NCBI RefSeq assembly: GCF_001458195.1
Contig: NZ_CYPU01000031.1
Location: 28,984 to 92,983 of the forward strand
From: Ruegeria atlantica
Lineage (GTDB): Bacteria > Pseudomonadota > Alphaproteobacteria > Rhodobacterales > Rhodobacteraceae
DNA: 64,000 nucleotides
Reading direction: 5' to 3'
Part shown: in pieces, positions 46,123 to 54,900 of the stretch
Layout of the letters: the number at the start of each line of letters is the position of its first letter
Position numbering within the stretch: position 1 is the first letter of the stretch
The notes under the pieces: generated by a model
Databases searched by the model: none
What the model saw: only the letters and a program-made list of their open reading frames with translations
Told to the model about the DNA's origin: nothing
Translations under genes and position numbers: made by a program

Positions 46123-47469
46123 TTACGCGCCCGGATTGCACTTGCCCAGTTCGCCACCGGCGAACATCGGGTGCTCGGGATCGTACTCGACCTGCGAACG
46201 CGGCGTGATCTCGACGATTTCAAGCGTGTCATACGCGTTGGTCGGGTTCTCGTTGCCGCGCACAACCAGTACGTCCTTAAAGCACTGGTGATCGGCACCG
46301 CGATACCAGGTGGGACCGTTGCCCAATCCGTCGAACTCAAAGTCTTCCAGAGCTTCGGCAACACCACAGGGATTGAAGGTGCCCGCACGCTCACACGCAT
46401 CCGCATAAAGCAGCACTTGTGCATAACAGGTCTGAGCGGAGTTGGACGGCGGCTTGCCGTATTTCTCACCAAAGGACTTCACGAAGGCCTTTGTGCCCTC
46501 ATCCTGCAGCTGCCAGTTCCAGTTCATCGACCCGAGCACACCTTTGATGTTCTCGCCCGCACCAGCGGCCATCAGCTCGGAATACAGCGGCACGACGATC
46601 TTGAAGTCCTTGCCGTTTGCAACCTTGTCGAGCAGACCGAACTGGATAGCGTTGGTCAGCGAGTTCACCATGTTCCCACCATAGTGGTTCAGAACCAAAA
46701 CATCCGCGCCTGAGTTCAGAACCGGTGCGATGTAGGACGAGAAGTCCGTAGACGCCAGCGGTGTTTTGACCGTGTTGACCGTTTCCCAGCCCAAGGCTTC
46801 GGTCGAGGCAACGATCGACTCTTCCTGGGTCCAGCCCCAGTTGTAGTCGGCCGTCAGGTGATAGGCGCGACGTTCTTTACCCATCTCAGCCGCCAGCACC
46901 GGCGCCAGAGCGGCACCCGACATGTAGGCATTGAAGAAGTGACGGAAACCGTTGGCCTTCTTGTCCTTGCCCGTGGTGTCGTTTGCATGTGTCAGGCCAG
47001 CCATGAAAATTACGCCCGCCTCTTGGCACAGGCCCTGAACCGCAACGGCCACGCCCGAGGACGAACCACCATTGATCATGATTGCGCCGTCTTTTTCGAT
47101 CATCGATTTGGCCGATGCGCGGGCTGCATCCGATTTGGTCTGGGTGTCGCCGGTGACGAACCCGACCTTCTTGCCGAGGATACCGTTCCCCTGAAGCGCC
47201 TTCGACGAGAATGTGTTCAAGCAACCACCGTCGCCCTCGCCGTTCAGATGTTCGACCGCCAGCTGTTGCGCCAGCAATTCGTCATTGCCTTCGTCGGCAT
47301 AAGGTCCGGTTTGCGGAACATTGAAGCCCAGAGTGACAGATGACCCTGTCGGCTCATTCGTAAAAGCAGCGGCCGACGAAGCCGTAAAGATCGTAGGCAG
47401 GGCCAGACCGGTACCTGCAACGGCACCGGACTTTAGCACGCCGCGGCGCGTGACATTTTTCTTAGTCAT
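46123..47469 (-). CDS. ABC transporter substrate-binding protein, Liv type, with Tat-like leader
   Basis: 448 residues from ATG 47469, with GGGAGG 7 nt upstream; the longer reading to 47544 is rejected. The leader has T-R-R-G-V-L-K before a hydrophobic stretch (GTGLALPTIFTASSAAA), a twin-arginine-like signal. The mature part is a periplasmic-binding-protein fold of the amino-acid/amide class (FNVPQTGPYADEG; NGGSSSGVAVAVQGLCQEAG). It is the first and probably most expressed gene of the operon, about 110 bp before livH. Confidence 0.92.
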   Translation of the reverse strand: MTKKNVTRRGVLKSGAVAGTGLALPTIFTASSAAAFTNEPTGSSVTLGFNVPQTGPYADEGNDELLAQQLAVEHLNGEGDGGCLNTFSSKALQGNGILGKKVGFVTGDTQTKSDAARASAKSMIEKDGAIMINGGSSSGVAVAVQGLCQEAGVIFMAGLTHANDTTGKDKKANGFRHFFNAYMSGAALAPVLAAEMGKERRAYHLTADYNWGWTQEESIVASTEALGWETVNTVKTPLASTDFSSYIAPVLNSGADVLVLNHYGGNMVNSLTNAIQFGLLDKVANGKDFKIVVPLYSELMAAGAGENIKGVLGSMNWNWQLQDEGTKAFVKSFGEKYGKPPSNSAQTCYAQVLLYADACERAGTFNPCGVAEALEDFEFDGLGNGPTWYRGADHQCFKDVLVVRGNENPTNAYDTLEIVEITPRSQVEYDPEHPMFAGGELGKCNPGA

Positions 47470-48204
47470 GTATTCCTCCCATTTCCATTTTTCGTCCCTT
47501 GGCTTCTCTTCCAGCAGACGAAAGCGCACTTTTGTGCCTTCCAATAATGGAAATCAGACAGAAAATTTCTCAATAAATTACTAGTATTGTAGCAAAATTT
47601 TGTAAATTTGTTCACGAGCAACTGGGGTATTTGTAAATATTTTGGCAAATTGCCATGTACCGTGAATGCTTTCATATGCTTAGATGTGAACCGAAAAAGC
47701 AGCATTCCGGTGCTTCAGCCCACCGGCCCCATGAGCCATAACCGGGCGGAACGTCCAGACTGCCGCGTTACGCTTTCTTTCGACTGACTAAAACAGAAGA
47801 GCCACTTGGACTTTCAACGTTCCGACAAATGACACATCTCACACTGAGACAGATTAATTCGCTCACTAGCTTTGGCAAGCCCGGTCAAACAATTGAAAAG
47901 CTATTAACACTTGCCCACGAAATCGCCTTCTCGGTCTGTTTTTCTAAACTCTCTGCAAATCCCCGTAAATCCAGTGAATGACGCCCATAGCAGCCCCGCC
48001 AAAACACGGGCACAAGACTTGATCTCGAGTTTCACCTACAGCGATATTACGGGAAGCTGAACGTAAACAGCGCTTCAAATCAATAGGATTACGGCACAAT
48101 TCTGAAGCGGAAAAGCAAAAGGGACGGGCATGATTGGCGGTACTTCCAGACAAATTCGAACTAGTCACAGTCTAACTCAGAAAGCCGGAATCTAGGCGGA
48201 GAAA
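47470..48204. other. intergenic region upstream of the liv operon
   Basis: About 735 bp. The 170 bp next to the binding-protein start are AT-rich and carry the likely promoter; TGGCAA-A-TTGCCA at 47643-47655 is a 13-bp palindrome that could be an operator. The rest has no credible gene; base composition falls here and the accessory island begins. Confidence 0.5.
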
Positions 48205-48657
48205 ATCTGACTTCACGCGGTAAGAGCGGCGGTTCAGCTGAGTTTGAACATGTCGTGTGAATAAAGCTGCCATTCATGATTGAAGTGAACATGGACGGGT
48301 AAGTGTCTGCAGCGAACTTTTGCAAACATCACATTTGCCGGAAGCAGAGCATCGCACGTTCATTTCGCCGACGGAAGATGTGAATACCCGGAAAGATTGT
48401 TCTTCTAACGGCCGGTTTCTTGCCGTAACGCATTCCCTATGACTTTCATCGCCGCGTCGTAAGAGTGCAATTTGCCAGTGACGACAAAACCTGGCTGGCC
48501 GCAACGTTTCATCGCTTTTTTCAAGTGTATAAGGGCCGTAACACGATCCCGGCGCTTCGTGACATAGCTTTCCAGCAGCTCGCCTTCATGGTCGGATGCA
48601 CGCACAGGTAGTATTGATTGCCGTTAATTTTTGACAATAAATTTTGTTAGATGCCGC
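48205..48657 (-). pseudogene. degenerate IS6-family transposase remnant
   Basis: Reading the minus strand in shifting frames recovers IS6 transposase text in order: KINGNQYYL (for KING-x-x-YLWRAV), DHEGELLESYVTKRRD, ALIHLKKAMKRCG, SYDAAMKVIGNAL, then, after frameshifts, N-N-x-x-x-x-S-H-L-P and HVHFNHEWQLYSHDMFKL. The N-terminal third is missing; the remnant runs up to the left end of the IS5-type element. Opposite in orientation to the other IS6 pieces. Not functional. Confidence 0.8.
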
Positions 48658-48669
48658 TAGGCTCAGGAC

Positions 48670-49143
48670 TCATAACCAGAAAATTACGGTTGCGGCGAGA
48701 GCGATGGCCGAAAGGAACACCTTGGGGCATCTGTCATAGCGGGTTGCCACGCGCCTCCAATCTTTCAAGCGGCCAAACATGATCTCGATACGATTGCGGC
48801 GTTTGTATCGGCTTTTGTCATATTTGACGGCCTTGCCGCGTGACTTTCGTCCGGGGATGCAAGGCGTTATTCCCATATCTACAAGGGCTTCACGGAACCA
48901 ATCCGCATCATAGCCACGATCCCCAAGCAGCCAGTCGGCTGCTGGCAGGCTACTGACAAGAGCTCTCGCCCCAGTGTAGTCGCTTACTTGACCGGCGGTC
49001 ATGAAGAACCGAATGGGCCGCCCAACCGTGTCAGCCACTGCATGCAACTTTGTGTTCATGCCGCCTTTGGTACGCCCGATCAGGCGTCCGCGCCCCCCTT
49101 TTTGACCGACAAGCTGGAAGCTGTCCGGTGGGCCTTGAGGCAA
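48670..49143 (-). CDS. IS5-type transposase, C-terminal frame (orfB)
   Basis: Second frame of a frameshifted DDE transposase. It carries the second aspartate (LLGDRGYDADW) and the glutamate in RRNRIEIMFGRLKDWRRVATRYD. It is read only after slippage in the first frame, so its own ATG is probably not used. The final residues end 10 bp from the left terminal repeat. Confidence 0.88.
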   Translation of the reverse strand: MPQGPPDSFQLVGQKGGRGRLIGRTKGGMNTKLHAVADTVGRPIRFFMTAGQVSDYTGARALVSSLPAADWLLGDRGYDADWFREALVDMGITPCIPGRKSRGKAVKYDKSRYKRRNRIEIMFGRLKDWRRVATRYDRCPKVFLSAIALAATVIFWL

Positions 49144-49427
49144 GTCGCATCGATTGAAATCGTTTTATGGTCAGGGGCTTCAGCGGCAAGGCCCTCCATA
49201 ATTCGGGCAAACACACCCATATCGCTCCACCGCTTCCAACGATTACAAAGCGTCTTAGGTGGGCCATACTCCTTTGGTGCGTCGAACCAACGTAAACCGT
49301 TGCGATTAATAAAGATAATACCACTCAATACCCGCCTATCATCGACGCGTGGCGCACCGTGGCTCTTCGGAAAACAGGGCCGAAGCCGTTCCATTTGATC
49401 TTCGTTCAGCCAGTAAAGATTGCTCAT
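49080..49427 (-). CDS. IS5-type transposase, N-terminal frame (orfA)
   Basis: 115 residues. Begins SNLYWLNEDQMERLRPCFP, typical of IS427-type elements, and includes the first catalytic aspartate (TISIDATCLKAHRTASS). Near its end lies the run A5G6 (49093-49103 read on the minus strand), where a -1 slip joins it to orfB; the joined text reads SVKKGG-RGRLIGRTKGG, which matches the family. Confidence 0.9.
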   Translation of the reverse strand: MSNLYWLNEDQMERLRPCFPKSHGAPRVDDRRVLSGIIFINRNGLRWFDAPKEYGPPKTLCNRWKRWSDMGVFARIMEGLAAEAPDHKTISIDATCLKAHRTASSLSVKKGGADA

Positions 49428-49449
49428 ATAACCCCCGCAGTTTGGGAGC

Positions 49450-50178
49450 TTGAATCACGCCGAACCGACAACCTCAATCAGATTAATAGGTCCTGAGCCT
49501 AAAACCAGTCCCGAGATCATCCGCCTTGCGGTGATGCTGTACATCCGTTTCCCGCTCTCGCTTCGGAATGTCGAAGATCTGTTGCACGAGCGAGGCGTCG
49601 ACGTGAGCCACGAAACTGTCCGATACTGGTGGAACAGGTTCGGCCGGATGTTTGCATCAGAGATCCGAAGAAAGCGGGTGCAGCAACTGCGTGCATTCTC
49701 GAAATGGAAGTGGCACGTAGACGAGGTTTTTGTGAAGGTGAATGGCAAGAGACGTTATCTGTGGCGAGCCGTAGATCACGAAGGTGAAGTGCTTGAAGCC
49801 GTCGTTACTAAACGCCGAAACAAAGCTGCGGCATTGAAATTTCTCAAGAAATTGATGAAGCGCCATGGCTGTGCCGAAGAAATCGTTACCGACCGTTTTG
49901 CGTCTTACAAAGCAGCGCTAAGAGAATTGGGTGCGCTCGAAAAGCAAAAGACGGGCAGGTGGCTCAACAACCACGTTGAGAATTCACACCTCCCATTTCG
50001 ACAAAGAGAACGAGCCATGCAACGTTTCCGGCGCATGCGAAGTTTGCAGAAATCCGCCGCCGTCCATTCCTCTGTCTACAACCATTCCAACCAGGAAAGA
50101 TCGCTCTCCAGCCGAGATACCTTCAAGCTGATACGCACCGCCGCTCTTGCCGAGTGGCGCGAATTTGGCGCGGAATAA
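49450..50178 (+). CDS. IS6-family transposase, 5' end replaced by IS5 insertion
   Basis: 242 residues as read. From 49502 (KTSPEIIRLAVMLY) to the stop it is a near-complete IS6 transposase with HTH (HERGVDVSHETVRYW) and the full DDE triad (HVDEVFVKVNG, IVTDRFASY, NHVENSHLPFRQRERAM). The first 17 residues come from the right end of the IS5-type element, replacing the normal MTKPNPF-like start. The frame stays open across the joint, so a fused product is possible, but the left end of the IS6 is gone and the element itself cannot be complete. Right end near 50231. Confidence 0.85.
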   Translation: MNHAEPTTSIRLIGPEPKTSPEIIRLAVMLYIRFPLSLRNVEDLLHERGVDVSHETVRYWWNRFGRMFASEIRRKRVQQLRAFSKWKWHVDEVFVKVNGKRRYLWRAVDHEGEVLEAVVTKRRNKAAALKFLKKLMKRHGCAEEIVTDRFASYKAALRELGALEKQKTGRWLNNHVENSHLPFRQRERAMQRFRRMRSLQKSAAVHSSVYNHSNQERSLSSRDTFKLIRTAALAEWREFGAE

Positions 50179-50310
50179 AGGGCAACGTCACTGGCCTAAC
50201 AGAGACGAGTTCGAATTCGTCTGACAGCACCGCGCCAGCTTTGTTCCGTAAAAGTGCACGCATTTGCCGGCAAACTGAGACTGGTTCGAATTCGTCTGAC
50301 CGAACCTGGA

Positions 50311-50653
50311 AAACGTCGCCACGGATCGCTTCGCGTCATATCGGGCGGCTCACAGAGAGCTTGGTGGCAAGGAAAACAAATGACGGTCAGGTGGCTCAAT
50401 AACTGCGTCGAGAACTCGCACTTACCGATTCGACGAAGAGAACGCGCGATGCAGCGTTTCAGGCGCATGCGAAGTTCGCAGCCGTCCGTTCCTCCGTCTA
50501 CAACCACTTCAACCAGAAAAGATCGCTCGCCAGCCCAGAGGCCTTAAAGCTTACGCGCGCCGCCGCCCTCGCAGAGTGGCACGAACTTGGTGCGGCATAA
50601 AGGGCAGCTCTACCGGCCTAGCTGAGACTGGTTCGAATTTGTCTAACAGCACC
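50311..50653 (+). pseudogene. degenerate IS6-family transposase C-terminal fragment
   Basis: Starts mid-gene (ENVATDRFASYRAAHRELGG) and continues through frameshifts to WLNN-x-VENSHLPIRRRERAM and a tail like AALAEWHELGAA before a stop at about 50600. It shares about 50 bp of right-end sequence with the upstream copy (ends ACAGCACC at 50646-50653 and at 50224-50231). A further partial right end lies at 50274-50302. So at least two IS6 copies collapsed here. Confidence 0.8.
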
Positions 50654-50660
50654 CAAAAAA

Positions 50661-51251
50661 TCAATGGAATGGCTCATTCCATCTGCTGAATTTTTGGTCA
50701 CCTTCTGCAGGCATTGGACAGGCCTCGTTTGGCATTGCCGTCTTCTTCATGAAAAGACAGCCACAAGCCATACAAACTCTGGGATCATCTTGTGCAACAA
50801 CCAGCGCCAATCGATAGGCAAGAGTTTCCGGTGCCTCCTTTAACTGATCACAGCCTAAGCAAGCATTCCGTCGCCGCTTCAATTTATCAGAATCAACCTC
50901 TTTAAATCCTTGCTCGCTCCATTGAATATAAGCATTCGCTGACTTCAGAGCTAACTTCGCAATTGAGCTTGCACTCCGCGTGTCGTTCTGCCCATCCCTT
51001 TTCATAGGTACAGAGAATTCAGTGTTCATTGGATCATTTAACATCCGGTCGCGCCACTCAATTTGATTTCGCACACCAATAAGAGTTTTTGCAAAAGTCT
51101 GGTCTGCCAAAAAGCGCGCTGCGACTTCCTGAGTAACGGGTTCAGGCAAATTAATAGCACGACCTAACGCCTCTCGAACTGCACCGAATCTCTTTTGCTC
51201 AAGAACCTCTTTCACTATCGCAGAAACACTACTTAAAGATGAATTTTTCAT
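50661..51251 (-). CDS. Cys-rich hypothetical protein, possible metal-binding C-terminus
   Basis: 196 residues with a GGGAGT ribosome site before ATG 51251. The N-terminal 120 residues are helical and uncharged in pattern; the C-terminus has C-x2-C (NACLGCDQL), then C-x2-C-x-C (VCMACGCLF) and a last ACPMP, a zinc- or cluster-binding layout. I do not recognise the family. It is divergent from the giant LamG/PQQ gene and isolated between IS remnants; codon use and AT content differ from the core genes, pointing to transfer with the island. Confidence 0.7.
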   Translation of the reverse strand: MKNSSLSSVSAIVKEVLEQKRFGAVREALGRAINLPEPVTQEVAARFLADQTFAKTLIGVRNQIEWRDRMLNDPMNTEFSVPMKRDGQNDTRSASSIAKLALKSANAYIQWSEQGFKEVDSDKLKRRRNACLGCDQLKEAPETLAYRLALVVAQDDPRVCMACGCLFMKKTAMPNEACPMPAEGDQKFSRWNEPFH

Positions 51252-51997
51252 TCTTACTCCCTATTTAGTAGATGGCTCAAAAGGGGGGCATAGACGGAGT
51301 CTATTTAAATCAGGTCACTTCTGCAGCAAGAATAAAGAGAATTTTTTTCCCTATTTTAATCAATATTTTAAATGCAAAAAAAGACCAACTCTCCCTGCAT
51401 TAACTGTCGCCTAATTTCTGATCAAGACCAACTGTCGAGTCAAGCCGAACCAAAATTGTCGACATATCACTTTGACATTGCTAACGTCGTTAGGTGTTAT
51501 ATATAAATTTTATTCTGTAGTTAGTATGGTGACACTTTATGAGTATCAGTGGGGATGTACCTAACACTCGCATAGCGGCGGCAGTTTTTTCTCGAAGTGC
51601 AAAAGATCACTAGATCAAGGAAACACGTTTGGAAGGCAGGTGTATTTGATGCGCCTTTTGGAGAGGCAAAATCCGGTAATAATTGTCGCTCAAACTAATT
51701 CAGCCAGCCAATCGCTTTGTGGTTACAATGCCTTCCATATCAAGAGAAATTCCGACTTCTAAATTGGTCGGAAACGTTGGCGATATTCGGCGACTTATGG
51801 GCCCTTTTCCGGTACTCCCGCGGACTAATTTTTCCTAAAGTCGAATAAGCCAAAATCCTGCAATTGGCACCTATCTCGCGCAGCCAAAATAATAGATTTC
51901 CGCCGAGAACATTTTGCGGCGTTACTCATGGAGAAGTTTTTTCGAACTTTCTCCTTCCATAAAACACTAAAGAAACTCACTGAATTGGGGGCTATCA
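51252..51997. promoter_or_regulatory. long divergent intergenic region before the giant gene, with two hairpins
   Basis: About 745 bp, clearly AT-richer than the flanks. TTCCGAC/GTCGGAA arms at 51750-51773 form one hairpin. A second, GGAGAAGTT facing AACTTTCTCC with one bulge, lies at 51930-51954, 44 nt before the giant gene ATG, so probably in its leader. GGGGG at about 7 nt before the ATG serves as ribosome site. No gene is supported; a 24-codon frame at 51539 is too short to call. Confidence 0.5.
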
Positions 51998-54900
51998 ATG
52001 CGTTCTTTTGAGACCAACGGCACCGCACTGGATATTCAGAATCTGACTCTTTCAGGAGATTTTTCTATCGAAGCCTGGGTGTTTATGCCCACGGGATCTG
52101 GAATAAACAACGCAGACGGCATCGTCGCCAACCCGGGGCAGGACATAAATTTCTTTGCTGGCCAAGTACGTGTTTTTGATGGTGGTGATATTGTAGTCGC
52201 CAACTCTGCAACGAACGAAGGGGTCTGGACACATTACGCTATTACGCGCGAAGCAGGTCAGACCAGAATCTACGTTAACGGTGTGTTGGATGCCACCTCT
52301 GGCACGGATTGGACCAACGACTTTACAATTGAAACTCTGGCCGAAGGTTCTGCCGCTGGAGGACTTGAAGGACAACTGGACGAAGTCCGCATATGGGACG
52401 TAGCGCGCACCGAAAGCGAAATTGCGGACAATTACAACAAGACGGTGGATCCCAGCAGTGCAAGCCTGCTGCGTTATTACGACTTCGAGGGTGTGAACCA
52501 GTTTATCGTGGACCGTACGGGCAAGGCCGAAACTGAAGAGGTACTACCTGCCCCATTGGGAACAAACCTGGTGAGTTCTGGCGCACCCATCACCGTCGTG
52601 CCGATAGCAATCGCTATTGAAAACTCAAGTTTCGAAGCTACCGCATTGGCAGACGGAAGCGCGGCCAATGCGATCACTAGCTGGACCCTTAGCGGCGGTG
52701 CAATGGGGACGTGGAACCCCACAACAACCTTTTTCCCGGATGAAGCCCCCGACGGTGAAAACGTCGCTTTCATCGACAACGGTGGAACGATTTCACAGGT
52801 GCTGACAGACACCTTTGAGACGGGACGCAGTTATCAGCTTACGGTCAGTGCCGGCAACGAATCCAGCGCAGGCACGAGCAATGGTTGGGAAATCCGCTTA
52901 TACGCCGGAACCCAGCTTTTGGGCAGCGTGGACGCCACCAGCGTCACCCCGGCGGACGGCACTTTTGGAGACGCTGTTCTAACGCTTGATGGCTCCGATC
53001 TGGCGGCGTTTTCAGCCAATTACGGTCAAGCGTTGACTGTGGAGATCTTCGACGCTGTTGTTGACCCTGAAAACAATGCTCAGTTCGACGACGTCCGTCT
53101 GAACTATGTGCAGGCTGATACATACCCGGTCAACACTCCGCCGAGCGATCGCGCACTCTCAACCAGCTCCACTGCCGTTGACATCCCTGACGTTACCCTC
53201 AGCGGTGATTTCACGGTTGAAGCCTGGATATATCTTGCGCCGGGCCAAGTCATTTCGAATGACGACGGGCTGGTAGCTGGTCCGAATAACGACATGAATT
53301 TTTTCGCGCAGCAATTCCGTGTCTTTGACAGCACTGCGGGCAACGACATCGTGGTTGCGAATACAGCTGCGACGGCCGGGACATGGACGCATTACGCCGT
53401 TACCCGCGAAGAGGGCGTTACCAAAATCTTCGTCAACGGAGTGCTGGATGCGACTGCGGCCAACCCCTACACTAACGATTTTATTATTGAGCAACTGGCA
53501 AAGTCGAACACGGACGCACTCAACGGGCAACTTGACGAAGTGCGCATCTGGGACGTCGCGCGCAGCGAAACCGATGTTCTGGCGTCCTACAACAAAACCG
53601 TAGACCCCTCCTCGACCGGTCTTCTCCGCTATTACGGCTTTGATGGCACAGGAACCGACTTGGTCGATCTGACCGGAACCACTCCTGATCAGGCATTGCC
53701 CGCAGGAGTGTCATTCGTAAACTCAGGTGCCCCGCTTGTGGACAACAATGCTCCGGTGTTTACCAGCGATACCAGCGTTTCGGTAACCGAAGGCAATACA
53801 GATACGACCTATGCGGCTGCGGCCACTGATGCTGACGGCCCACAGCCGGTCAGCTACTCAATCGAGGGTGGTACGGACGCGGCATTGTTCGCCATAGACG
53901 CCACCACCGGTGCCCTGAGTTTTGCCTCTGCACCAGACTTCGATGCTCCGGGTGATGCGAATGGTGACAACACGTACGAAGTGATCATCGGAGCTTCGGA
54001 TGGAGCAAACACAACTGAACAGTCTGTAACAGTAACCGTCACAGACACAGGTGCCCCAAGAGCGGTCACCATTGAGAACGCAAGTTTCGAAGCTAATGTT
54101 CTGGCCGATTTCGCTGCAGTGACCGCAATAGATGGCTGGACGCTTAGCGGTCCAAGCATGGGAACGTGGAATCCGCGCGCCGATTTCTTTACTGACGAAG
54201 CCCCCGACGGTGAAAACGTGGCCTACATTGATGAAGGTGGCGCCATCTCTCAGACTCTGAGTGAGACGTTCGAGGCAGGGCGCAGTTATCAACTCTCGGT
54301 TAAGGTCGGAAACCAATCCAGCGCCGGTGACAACGTTGGCTGGGAAATCCGCCTGTACGCTGGCACCCAGCTGCTTGGCAGTGTGGACGACAGCAGTATC
54401 AGTCCGTCCGACGGTACGTTCGAAGACGCTGTACTGACACTGAATGCCACCGATCTGGCTGCATTCTCAGCCAATCACGGCGAAGCGCTGGCCATCGAAA
54501 TCTTTGATGCGGTTGTCGAGCCGGAAAACAATGCACAGTTTGATGATGTGCGCCTGAACGTTGTTGATGCCGATACTTATCCAACCGGAGGCGGTGGCAC
54601 ACCCTTTATTATCAATGTAGCGATCGCCAATGCAGGTTTCGAAGCCCAAACGCTTGCTGACTTCGCAGCGGCGCAAACTATCGATGGTTGGGATCTGAGC
54701 GGCTCAGGAATGGGTGTATGGAACCCACGGGCTGACTTTTATTCAGACGAAGCGCCCGAGGGTCAGAACGTCGCTTACATCGACGATGGCGGAACAATTT
54801 CTCAAACCCTGACCGAGACTTTCGAAGCGGGCCGCAGCTACCAATTGGCTGTTCGGGTAGGTGACGAAGCCAACGCAGGTGAAAATCTGGGTTGGGAAAT

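Larger units (their letters stand above)
48660..49499 (-). mobile_element. IS5-family (IS427-type) insertion sequence
   Basis: 840 bp bounded by inverted repeats GGCTCAGGAC(T/C)... at the left and GGTCCTGAGCC at the right end, with the dinucleotide TA directly outside each end (48658-48659 and 49500-49501), consistent with a 2-bp target duplication. Two overlapping minus-strand frames encode the transposase. Both ends, both frames and the slippery site look intact, so it may still move. Confidence 0.85.
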
